NCBI GenBank assembly: GCA_036503065.1 | Contig: DASXXM010000323.1 | Location: forward strand, 1 to 13,322 | Direction: 5' to 3' | Source of the DNA: DATEPR01 sp036503065 | Lineage (GTDB): Bacteria > Actinomycetota > Actinomycetes > Mycobacteriales > Pseudonocardiaceae | DNA length: 13,322 nt | Shown: positions 6,603-12,818 of the stretch, one piece after another | How the letters are laid out: each line of letters begins with the position of its first letter | How positions within the stretch are numbered: position 1 is the first letter of the stretch | Program-made: the position numbers and the translations under genes | Notes under the pieces: generated by a model | Seen by the model: the letters and a program-made list of their open reading frames with translations, nothing else | Database searches by the model: none | Told to the model about the DNA's origin: nothing

Positions 6603-8026
6603 ACGTCCGTATGTTTCTGGCCCGGCTGTCCGGGGCGCGGCCGGACATCCTGCGGCGCGCGCCCGGTGACGTCACCCGGCACGCGGCCATGGGTGGCGTG
6701 CTGCTCAGCACCGCGATGGTCGCCGCGGTCTCGGCGTTCTTCGCCCTCACCTCGACGCTGCACCTGTCGTGGCAGGTCAGCGCGTTGATCGCGGCCGGCT
6801 GGGCGATCGTCATCTTCAATCTCGACCGGATGCTCATCGTCACCATGACCGGGCTGAAGGGCGGCTGGCTCAAGCTCGGGGCGGCCGTGCCTCGGCTGTT
6901 GCTCGCGGTGGTCATCGGCGCCGTGATCTCGACGCCGCTGGTGCTGAAGATCTTCGAGCCGGAGGTCAACGCCCAGCTCACCATCATGCACGCACAGCAG
7001 ATCGCGCAGGCCAAGCACGAACTGGACAAGACCTACGCCGACATCACCCAGCTCAAGGCGGAGCAGGCCACGCTCCAGGCGACGATCTCCGGTCAGACCA
7101 TCCCGGCGGTGACCGACGACCCGGACGTCAGGGCCGCGACGGCGACCTACCAGACCGCGCAGAACACGTTCCAACAGCTCAGCAACCAGGCCCAGTGCGA
7201 ACTCAACGGCACCTGCGGGTCCGGCCACGTCGGCCAGGGCCCGGCCTACCAGGCGGCCAAGGCACAGGCCGACGACGCCCAGCGCGCCCGCGACGCCGCG
7301 AAGGCGGCACTGGACAGCGCCAAGGCCAAGGCCGCAGGCCGCCTCGGCAACGCGGCCCAGGTGCAGGCCGCCGACGCCGCCAAGCGCCTGCCCGCCGTGC
7401 AGGCACAGCTGGCCGTGGAGCAACAACGCCAGCTGGACGCGCAGACCCAGGCCACCACGGCGGACAACCACGACGACGGCCTGCTCGCCCGGTTGGAGTC
7501 CCTGGACCAGGTCACCAGCGGCCAGCCGATGGCGTCGCTGGCGCACCTCATGCTGTTCCTGCTGTTCCTGTCCATCGAGATCCTGCCGGTGCTGACGAAG
7601 CTGCTGTCCAGCTTCGGCACCGCCACCCTCTACGACCGGCTCGTCGAACGCGACGACGAGAAGGCCGACGCGGCCGACGGCATCCAGGCGCAGGTCGAGC
7701 GCGACATGGCGCAGGTGGCCGCGGACCACCGGCTGACCCTGGCCCGCGACCAGGCCGACGGCCAGCTGCAGGCCGGTCGCGTCGCCGTACAGGCGCTGGT
7801 CGACACCCAGACCAAGATCGCGCTGAAGGCCGTCGCCGTGTGGGCCCAGCTCGCGACCGCACGCAGCGACGAGCAGATCAACCAGTGGTACCGCACCCAC
7901 GTCGCCCCGATGACCAACGGTCGGCCCGGACCGGCCCCGAACGGATCGGTGCCCTGGACCGAGCTGACGGTGCCGATCCCGGCCGTCCCGGCATCGGCCG
8001 CCGCCAACGGAAACACCCGACCCTGA
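6599..8026 (+). CDS. DUF4407 membrane protein with large extracytoplasmic coiled coil
   Basis: A 475-residue protein. Three hydrophobic helices (about 29-51, 60-77, 97-117) are followed by a long Ala/Gln/Lys-rich helical region (about 125-300) and a fourth helix (about 312-332), then a soluble C-terminal part (333-475), itself partly coiled-coil. DUF4407 hallmarks are IFNLDRMLIV (72-81), VVIGAVISTPLVLKIFEPEV (104-123) and the GSGHVGQGPAYQAAK stretch (207-221). With a cytoplasmic N-terminus, residues 120-310 would lie outside and the tail inside. Cys200 and Cys206 (CELNGTC) are then placed to form an extracytoplasmic disulfide. Family function is unknown. The start overlaps the kinase stop (ATGA) with AAGGGGA upstream, implying translational coupling. 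A membrane sensor or anchor role is inference. Confidence 0.88.
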   Translation: MNVRMFLARLSGARPDILRRAPGDVTRHAAMGGVLLSTAMVAAVSAFFALTSTLHLSWQVSALIAAGWAIVIFNLDRMLIVTMTGLKGGWLKLGAAVPRLLLAVVIGAVISTPLVLKIFEPEVNAQLTIMHAQQIAQAKHELDKTYADITQLKAEQATLQATISGQTIPAVTDDPDVRAATATYQTAQNTFQQLSNQAQCELNGTCGSGHVGQGPAYQAAKAQADDAQRARDAAKAALDSAKAKAAGRLGNAAQVQAADAAKRLPAVQAQLAVEQQRQLDAQTQATTADNHDDGLLARLESLDQVTSGQPMASLAHLMLFLLFLSIEILPVLTKLLSSFGTATLYDRLVERDDEKADAADGIQAQVERDMAQVAADHRLTLARDQADGQLQAGRVAVQALVDTQTKIALKAVAVWAQLATARSDEQINQWYRTHVAPMTNGRPGPAPNGSVPWTELTVPIPAVPASAAANGNTRP

Positions 8027-8042
8027 CGAACAGGAGTGCTCC

Positions 8043-8777
8043 ATGGAAATCCAAGGCAAGCTGCTGCCCTTCTACCTGGTGGTCGACGTGTCCGGCTCGA
8101 TGAGCGGGCCGAAACTGGACGCGGCGAACCGGATCATGCTCGAAGTCCGCAACGCGTTGGCCAAGGCGCCGATCCTGGCCGACAAGGTCCGCTTCGGACT
8201 GATCGACTTCGGCTCCGACGCCCAGGTCCGGCTGCCGCTGTGCGACGTGCTGGACGACGGTGTCGTCGTGCCGACCCTCACCGTGCGCGGCGCCACGTCC
8301 TACCGGGCGGCCTTTCAGTTGCTGCGCCGGCAGATCGAGGCGGACGTGAACCACCTCAAGGCGGACGGCTTCGCCGTGCACCGGCCCGCCGTGTTCTTCC
8401 TCAGCGACGGCGCGCCGACCGACACCCCCGACTCGGAATGGCGGGCCGCCTTCCACGAGCTGACCTGGTACGAAAAGGACACCAAGCAGGGCTTTGCCAA
8501 GTTCCCCAACGTGATCCCGTTCGGCGTCGACCAGGCGGACCCGCAGGTGCTCCGGTCGTTGATCCACCCGGCCACCGGGACCAAGCAGATGCAGATGTAC
8601 CTGATGGACAAGGGGGAGGACGCGGCCAAGGCCATCATGTCCGTCGCCGAGATCCTGATCTCCAGCGTGCTGGCGTCCAGTCACAGCGTCGGGGTGAACG
8701 GCTCGGGCATCATGTTGCCCGCCAAGCAGGACGTCCCGGCCGGCATCACCGCCTACTCCGCCGACGACTTCCTGTGA
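8043..8777 (+). CDS. VWA-domain protein, TerY/YegL type
   Basis: A 244-residue von Willebrand factor A domain protein with an intact metal-ion-dependent adhesion site: DVSGSMSG with Asp15, Ser17 and Ser19, Thr85 in RGATSYRAAF, and Asp122 in FFLSDGAPTD. Length and motif order match TerY (tellurite-resistance-associated) and E. coli YegL, cytoplasmic proteins encoded with a kinase and a PP2C. No signal peptide or membrane segment. ATG 8043 has a strong AGGAG (8032-8036) at 6 bases. It begins 16 bases after the DUF4407 gene, and its TGA overlaps the GTG of the phosphatase gene. It is probably a phospho-regulated, metal-dependent binding module linking the kinase and phosphatase (known for the family only by context). 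Confidence 0.93.
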   Translation: MEIQGKLLPFYLVVDVSGSMSGPKLDAANRIMLEVRNALAKAPILADKVRFGLIDFGSDAQVRLPLCDVLDDGVVVPTLTVRGATSYRAAFQLLRRQIEADVNHLKADGFAVHRPAVFFLSDGAPTDTPDSEWRAAFHELTWYEKDTKQGFAKFPNVIPFGVDQADPQVLRSLIHPATGTKQMQMYLMDKGEDAAKAIMSVAEILISSVLASSHSVGVNGSGIMLPAKQDVPAGITAYSADDFL

Positions 8778-9727
8778 TCGGGCCGATCGCCGTCGACGAG
8801 CGCGGACCGGCCTACTCGATCGGCGACCCCGGGGTCGCCGCGTCGCGGGTCGTGCCCAAGCCCGACGAGCGGCACTGGCACCGGCCGGACACGGTCCTGG
8901 ACGGCGTCGTCATCATGGGCGCGGACCGTCGGCAGGCCCTCGACCTGCGGGCGGCCAGCGTGCGCGGGCTGGCGCACCGCGAGTACGGCCGGGTGCGGCA
9001 GGACAGCTACGCATTCCGCGGCACGCCCGACCACCGATATCTCCTGGTGGGCGTCGCGGACGGCGTCGGGGCCGGGTCACTGTCCCATGTGGCCGCCGAC
9101 ATCGCGATGTTCGAAGGCACCCGGCTGCTCGGTGAGTTGTTGGCCGGGGCCGAGCCGGATCGGCTGCCGTGGGACTGGCTGTTCGCCGAACTGGCCGGCA
9201 TGATCATCAGGGCGGGCCGCGAGTGGCTGCCCTACGAGGGCGTGGCCGCGGACCCGGAGTCGCTGACCGAGCGCGAGATCGCCCCGTGGATGGCGACCAC
9301 GGCGTTGTTCGGCGTGATCGACCTGAACCGCGAGAACGACGAGCACCCGGTGCACCTGGCCCGGGTCGGTGACTGTTCGGCGTGGCTGCTGCGCGCGGAC
9401 GGCTCGTGGGCGCCCCAACAGGCGATCAAGAACGCGGACGAGGAGATCCACACGTCGGCGACGGCCGCGCTGCCCGTGCTCGGCGGTGCGCTGCCGCCCC
9501 CGGTACGCACCGCACTACGGCCGGGCGAGGCGCTGCTCCTGATGTCCGACGGCGTGGGTGATCCGCTCGTGGACGGTGCCGGCGAGGTCGGCCGCGTCCT
9601 GTCCGGCGCGTGGCGGCGACCACCGCGCGACGTGGACTTCGCCACCCAGGTCGGCTTCGCGAAGCGGACCTACGACGACGATCGCACGGTCGTCGCGGTG
9701 TGGCCGGTCGCGGGCGGCAGCCACTGA
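8774..9727 (+). CDS. PP2C-family protein phosphatase
   Basis: A 317-residue PPM/PP2C Ser/Thr phosphatase. Motifs in order: GLAHREYGRVRQDSYAF with Asp77, GVADGVGAGSLSH with Asp96-Gly97 as metal ligands, ATTALFGVIDL (174-184), ARVGDCSAWLL with Asp200, LLMSDGVGDPL with Asp259, and TYDDDRTVVAVW with Asp302/303. All acidic metal-ligand positions are therefore kept and the enzyme should be active. The N-terminal ~60 residues are an extra segment without recognised domain. The frame is open further upstream, but GTG 8774, overlapping the VWA stop as GTGA, is the natural coupled start. It is the third member of the kinase/VWA/phosphatase triad, equivalent to YegK, and probably reverses the action of the upstream kinase. 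Confidence 0.92.
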   Translation: MIGPIAVDERGPAYSIGDPGVAASRVVPKPDERHWHRPDTVLDGVVIMGADRRQALDLRAASVRGLAHREYGRVRQDSYAFRGTPDHRYLLVGVADGVGAGSLSHVAADIAMFEGTRLLGELLAGAEPDRLPWDWLFAELAGMIIRAGREWLPYEGVAADPESLTEREIAPWMATTALFGVIDLNRENDEHPVHLARVGDCSAWLLRADGSWAPQQAIKNADEEIHTSATAALPVLGGALPPPVRTALRPGEALLLMSDGVGDPLVDGAGEVGRVLSGAWRRPPRDVDFATQVGFAKRTYDDDRTVVAVWPVAGGSH

Positions 9728-10452
9728 ACCCCGTCACCTGCACGGTATGCGGCGGCCCGCCACGGCAGCGCTGCGAACTGTCCCTGCACGGCGAGGCGAC
9801 GTGCGTGGACCACGTCGTGCTGGACCGATGCGTGCTGTGCACCCGACCCCGCTGCGATGTGCACGACCCGAGGTGGACGGCGTTCGGCACCCGGTCGGTG
9901 CGCTGTCCCACCTGCGCCCGCGACGCGGTCGAGACCCAGCAGCACGCCCGGCGCCGGATTCCGTTGGTACGGCACCAGATGGCCGAACTGGGCATCCGGC
10001 TCCGGGTGCCGGTCATGGTGACCATCACCGACCCGGACGCCATGGCCGGACCGCTCGCCCGCGCCGACGGTGTGGTGTTCGGGTTGACGCACCAGCGAAT
10101 CACGGTCGGCGGCCCGACCGATGTGGTGGGCATCCAGGTCGCGGCCGGCCTCACGCCGACGCACTTCGGTGCCACCCTCGCCCACGAGTTGGGCCATGCG
10201 TGGCTGGCCGAGCAGGGCGCCACCGGCCTCGCGCCGGCAGTCGAGGAGGGCATGTGCCAACTGTTCGCGGGTGCGTGGCTGAAGAGGCAGAACACGAGCC
10301 TGGCCAGGGCGCTGCGGGCCGGTCTGCCGAACCATCCGGTCCCCGAGTACGGCCTCGGCTATCGGGCGGCCCGGTCGGCAGTCCGGCGGTACGGCATCGG
10401 CCCCGTCCTGACGCACGTCCGCGACCGTGGCAGGCTACCGGCGATCGGCTGA
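9700..10452 (+). CDS. Zinc-finger and DA1-like zinc metallopeptidase
   Basis: About 250 residues. The N-terminal part is rich in zinc-ligand pairs (counted from this start): C14xxC17, C25, C35xxH38, C44xxC47, C52xxH55, C69xxC72. This suggests two or three small treble-clef/LIM-like fingers. The C-terminal half has a gluzincin core, LAHELGHAWL with His162, Glu163 and His166, then APAVEEGMCQLFAGAWL at 179-193, closely matching the HExxH...VEEGICQ arrangement of plant DA1, a LIM-containing peptidase. It ends the operon. The start is uncertain: GTG 9700 overlaps the PP2C gene by 28 bases, while a CTG at 9724 would overlap its TGA exactly (CTGA), and neither has a clear ribosome-binding site. No membrane segment. 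Peptidase activity is expected from the motif; substrate unknown. Confidence 0.82.
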   Translation: MAGRGRQPLNPVTCTVCGGPPRQRCELSLHGEATCVDHVVLDRCVLCTRPRCDVHDPRWTAFGTRSVRCPTCARDAVETQQHARRRIPLVRHQMAELGIRLRVPVMVTITDPDAMAGPLARADGVVFGLTHQRITVGGPTDVVGIQVAAGLTPTHFGATLAHELGHAWLAEQGATGLAPAVEEGMCQLFAGAWLKRQNTSLARALRAGLPNHPVPEYGLGYRAARSAVRRYGIGPVLTHVRDRGRLPAIG

Positions 10453-10507
10453 AATCTCGGGCTTGGTAGGCCCTTCGGCGCAGTGCCGACTTTCGCGATG
10501 GGCCGTT

Positions 10508-10526
10508 CCAAGTTAGGCTTGCCTAA
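10508..10526. promoter_or_regulatory. DtxR/IdeR-type iron box
   Basis: CCAAGTTAGGCTTGCCTAA matches the DtxR/IdeR consensus TWAGGTWAGSCTWACCTWA at 15 of 19 positions, with 12 of 13 in the right part. It contains the perfect TTAGGC-TT-GCCTAA inverted repeat (10513-10526). It ends 2 bases before the ribosome-binding site of the DUF2470 gene and would block transcription when Fe(II) is plentiful. TAGGCT (10514-10519) inside it could serve as a -10 element. Confidence 0.75.
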
Positions 10527-10541
10527 GTGGAGGTGTGCGAC

Positions 10542-11324
10542 GTGGCCAAGAGTACTCGCCGGCCGCCCTGTCCCGGGCCGGCTGATCGGGCCCGCACCAT
10601 CGCCGTGCGCGGTGGGCGGGCGACGTTGCTGCGCTCGGACCGGATGGACCGGTCCAATGCCGACCGGATCGAGCCGCGCCTGCACCACGTGCACCCGGAC
10701 GGCTCGGCCATCGTGCTGCTCGGCGACGACCATCCGCTGGTCCGACTGGTCGCCAGGACACCACGCGGCGAGCTGGCCGCGATGCTGGAACTGGCCGACC
10801 GGGCACCGGTACGACTACGGGAGCCGGTCCGCGGCCTGCTGTGGATCACCGGCTGGCTGCGCGCGCTGCGCGGCACCGACGCCCGCCGGGAGATCCTCGC
10901 GGTGGCCGAAGCGCGGCCGGACAGCCGCCTGCTGGACGTCGGGCACGGCGTGACGGCACTGCGGCTGACGCCGGCCTCCCTGGTACTGGCGGACGGCGAG
11001 GGCAGCGGCTCACTACGGCCGGCCGAGTTCGCGTCGGCGACACCCGACCCGTTCTGCGGCTACGAGGATCACTGGCTACGGCACCTGGAACTGGCGCACC
11101 GGGACGTGGTCGGCATGCTGACCCGGCTGATACCCGACCACCTGCGCGGCGGCCACGTCCGACCGCTCGGCCTGGACCGCCTCGGCCTGCGCCTGCGAGT
11201 CGAGGCAGCGGACGCCGACCACGACGTGCGGCTGGCCTTCTCGCAGCCGGTGGAAACGCCCGGCGAGCTCGGTGCCCAACTGCGACGGTTGGTGGGCTGT
11301 CCGTTCCTCAGCGCGGTCCGCTGA
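10542..11324 (+). CDS. DUF2470-domain protein, iron-regulated, haem-utilisation related
   Basis: About 260 residues. The C-terminal part (about 177-255) is a DUF2470 domain: HWLRHLELAHRDVVGMLTRL, then RPLGLDRLGLRLRVE, then VRLAFSQPVETPGELGAQL. The N-terminal part (about 20-160) resembles a split-barrel FMN-binding-like fold (AIVLLGDDHPLVRLV, PVRGLLWITGWLRAL), as in HugZ-type haem-degrading proteins, but it has no obvious catalytic motif. GTG 10542 is chosen because GGAGG (10529-10533) lies 8 bases before it; an in-frame GTG at 10527 sits between the iron box and that ribosome-binding site and has none of its own. The iron box directly upstream suggests induction by iron starvation, consistent with haem or siderophore iron handling. 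Exact function unknown. Confidence 0.82.
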   Translation: MAKSTRRPPCPGPADRARTIAVRGGRATLLRSDRMDRSNADRIEPRLHHVHPDGSAIVLLGDDHPLVRLVARTPRGELAAMLELADRAPVRLREPVRGLLWITGWLRALRGTDARREILAVAEARPDSRLLDVGHGVTALRLTPASLVLADGEGSGSLRPAEFASATPDPFCGYEDHWLRHLELAHRDVVGMLTRLIPDHLRGGHVRPLGLDRLGLRLRVEAADADHDVRLAFSQPVETPGELGAQLRRLVGCPFLSAVR

Positions 11325-11382
11325 CGCGCCAACACCCCGCCGGACAGAAACCCACGCCGGGCAGACCCCCGCCCAACCCTGG

Positions 11383-11398
11383 GGGCTTCGGCCCTTTT
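11383..11398 (+). terminator. Weak intrinsic terminator after the DUF2470 gene
   Basis: GGGC-TTCG-GCCC (11383-11394) makes a short stem with the very stable UUCG tetraloop, extendable by G-U pairs, and is followed by TTTT (11395-11398). An alternative CCCCC/GGGGG pairing (11366-11370 with 11381-11385) competes. It is about 60 bases past the DUF2470 stop, in the right place and direction. The stem is short, so efficiency is doubtful. Confidence 0.45.
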
Positions 11399-11444
11399 CA
11401 ACCCTATGCCTGTCAAGCCCTGAATGGGTGGCTTGCCGTAAATC

Positions 11445-11472
11445 TGTGGATAACCGCCGGAGCTGTGGACAG
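11445..11472 (-). promoter_or_regulatory. Pair of DnaA-box-like 9-mers
   Basis: On the minus strand, TTATCCACA (11445-11453) is a perfect DnaA box. CTGTCCACA (11464-11472) differs at one position from TTGTCCACA, the form favoured in high-GC actinomycetes. Both have the same orientation, 19 bases start to start, in non-coding DNA between convergent genes. No dnaA, dnaN or box cluster is nearby, so this is not oriC. Confidence 0.45.
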
Positions 11473-11492
11473 GTGGTTTGACAGCTGGACGC

Positions 11493-11966
11493 TCAGTCCA
11501 GTACGTCGGCCAGCTCGGGCGGGAAGCCGCCGGTCGCGATCGGTCCCCAGCGTTCGATCGTGACGCGGACCAGTGACTTGCCCTGGCGGACCATGGCCGC
11601 GCGGTACTCGTCCCAGTCGGGGTGTTCGCCGGAGATGGCGCGGAAGTACTCGACCAGCGGCTCGACCGAGTCGGGCAGGTCGATCACCTCGGCGGTGCCG
11701 TCCACCTGGACCCAGGCGCCGTCCCACGAGTCGGAGAGCACGCAGGCCGACGCACGCGGGTCGCGGCGCAGGTTGCGCGCCTTGGCCCGCTGCGGATACG
11801 TGGACACCACGAGCCGGCCAGCCGCGTCGACGCCGTAGCTCACCGGGGAGAGCTGCGGGCCGCCGTCGGACCTGTGGGTGACGAGGATGGCGTTGTGCCT
11901 GGGCCGCAGGAACTCCAGCAGCGCTGCCCGGCCGACCTGATCGTTGCTCGCATACCGTGGCGACAT
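11493..11966 (-). CDS. PPOX-class (probably F420-dependent) oxidoreductase
   Basis: A 157-residue small split-beta-barrel protein of the pyridoxamine-5'-phosphate-oxidase-like superfamily, most like the actinobacterial Rv1155-type F420-binding group. Landmarks: ALLEFLRPRHNAILVTHRSD, QLSPVSYGVDAAGRLVVSTY, AKARNLRRDPRASACVLSD and GAWVQVDGTAEVIDLPD, then EYFRAISGEHPDWDEYRAAM and the C-terminal RVTIERWGPIATGGFPPE. Such proteins use F420H2 or flavin to reduce varied substrates; the substrate here is unknown. The ATG at 11966 is chosen because it gives the normal family length; the open frame extends upstream only as antisense to the next gene. TAGGGT lies 7 bases before the ATG and there is no Shine-Dalgarno sequence, suggesting a leaderless mRNA. 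Divergent from the CPBP gene. Confidence 0.9.
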   Translation of the reverse strand: MSPRYASNDQVGRAALLEFLRPRHNAILVTHRSDGGPQLSPVSYGVDAAGRLVVSTYPQRAKARNLRRDPRASACVLSDSWDGAWVQVDGTAEVIDLPDSVEPLVEYFRAISGEHPDWDEYRAAMVRQGKSLVRVTIERWGPIATGGFPPELADVLD

Positions 11967-11973
11967 GTCCGCA

Positions 11974-11983
11974 ACCCTACGAT
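11974..11983. promoter_or_regulatory. Overlapping divergent -10 elements
   Basis: TACGAT (11978-11983, plus) lies 6 bases before GTG 11990. TAGGGT on the minus strand (11979-11974) lies 7 bases before ATG 11966. Both fit TANNNT -10 hexamers of leaderless actinobacterial transcripts, and they share two base pairs, so the promoters should exclude each other. -35 elements are not convincing. Confidence 0.45.
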
Positions 11984-11989
11984 GATCAG

Positions 11990-12796
11990 GTGAACGACCG
12001 AGTGCGGGCTTGGCTGGCGCCCGAGCTACCGGCCGGCATCCGATCCGTTTCGGAGCCGGAGTACCCGGCTGTGCGGATCGAACTGTTGATCGTGTTCGCC
12101 GTGACGTTGGGGCTGTCCGGGGTGCGCAGCCTGATCTCGCTGCTGGACTCGCTGCTGCGGCCGGTGCCGTTGAACCAGCAGCACGTGGCCATTGACGTGC
12201 CGCTGGCCAGGGCCAACTTCCTTGACCTGGTCGCGCAGCTGGCACTCGTGGTGCAGTACCTGGCCTGGGGCGCGTTGGGCATGTACCTGTTGTGGCGGGC
12301 CGGGATCAAGCTCGCGGACATCGGGTTGCGGCGCTACGGGATCAGCGATCTGGCCGGCGGCGCCGCACTGGCCGCGGTGATCGGCATTCCGGGGCTCGGA
12401 CTGTATCTGCTGGCCAGGGCGCTGGGCTTCAACCTGACCGTGCTGCCATCCACGCTGACCGACACGTGGTGGCGCATCCCGGTGCTCGTGCTGTCCGCGG
12501 CGGCCAACGCCTGGACCGAAGAGGCCCTGGTGGTCGGCTATCTGCTCAGCCGGCTGCGGCAACTGGGCCTGCGGGAGAACTCGTCGGTGGTGGTCTCGGC
12601 CGTGCTGCGCGGGTCCTACCACCTGTACCAGGGGTTCGGTGGGTTCGTCGGCAACGTCGTGCTGGGGCTGGTGTTCGGGCGGCTCTGGCAGCGCACGGGG
12701 CGACTCTGGGTGCTGGTGACCGCCCACACACTGCTGGACGTGGTGTCGTTCGTGGGCTACGCCCTGCTGGCCGGTCACCTGTCCTTCCTGCGGTGA
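11990..12796 (+). CDS. CPBP-family intramembrane protease (CAAX/abortive-infection type)
   Basis: A 268-residue integral membrane protein with about six to eight hydrophobic helices. Conserved CPBP motifs are WTEEALVVGYLLSRL near residues 166-180 (the glutamate pair), SYHLYQG (the histidine of motif 2) and VTAHTLLDVVSF (motif 3 histidine). The usual EExxxR arginine is absent, replaced by EEALVVG. Bacterial CPBP members are putative Rce1-like intramembrane peptidases; some give bacteriocin self-immunity, but substrates are mostly unknown. GTG 11990 is chosen because TACGAT sits 6 bases upstream, fitting a leaderless transcript; the frame stays open a further 11 codons to 11957 within the divergent promoter. 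The stop is 22 bases before arcA. Confidence 0.88.
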   Translation: MNDRVRAWLAPELPAGIRSVSEPEYPAVRIELLIVFAVTLGLSGVRSLISLLDSLLRPVPLNQQHVAIDVPLARANFLDLVAQLALVVQYLAWGALGMYLLWRAGIKLADIGLRRYGISDLAGGAALAAVIGIPGLGLYLLARALGFNLTVLPSTLTDTWWRIPVLVLSAAANAWTEEALVVGYLLSRLRQLGLRENSSVVVSAVLRGSYHLYQGFGGFVGNVVLGLVFGRLWQRTGRLWVLVTAHTLLDVVSFVGYALLAGHLSFLR

Positions 12797-12805
12797 CACG
12801 ACAGT

Positions 12806-12811
12806 TACGCT
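12806..12811 (+). promoter_or_regulatory. Possible -10 element of arcA
   Basis: TACGCT lies 7 bases before the arcA GTG, with no Shine-Dalgarno sequence between, again fitting a leaderless TANNNT promoter. It sits in the 22-base gap after the CPBP gene, so arcA may have its own promoter. No good -35 is visible. Confidence 0.35.
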
Positions 12812-12818
12812 GGCGCCC

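Larger units (their letters stand above)
11325..11492. other. Convergent intergenic region with weak hairpins and DnaA-box-like sites
   Basis: 168 bases between convergent genes. It holds a UUCG hairpin with a T-run (11383-11398), a CAAGCC/GGCTTG inverted repeat (11414-11419 with 11430-11435), and two DnaA-box-like 9-mers. CTGGAC (11485-11490) and GTCCAG (11496-11501) form a stem whose loop contains the stop codon of the leftward gene. Nothing coding is seen. Confidence 0.6.

Noticed and set aside
5870..8059. A 729-codon open frame antisense to the DUF4407 gene and the kinase 3' end
   Set aside because: Low-complexity Arg/Gly/His-rich product without domains, lying opposite clearly conserved genes; typical high-GC artefact.
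11445..11472. Replication origin
   Set aside because: Only two boxes, no dnaA/dnaN neighbours and no AT-rich unwinding region.
11478..11507. Plus-strand TTGACA with a TACGTC-like -10, possibly driving an antisense RNA to the PPOX gene
   Set aside because: The -10 is weak, spacing is 18 bases and nothing downstream supports a transcript.
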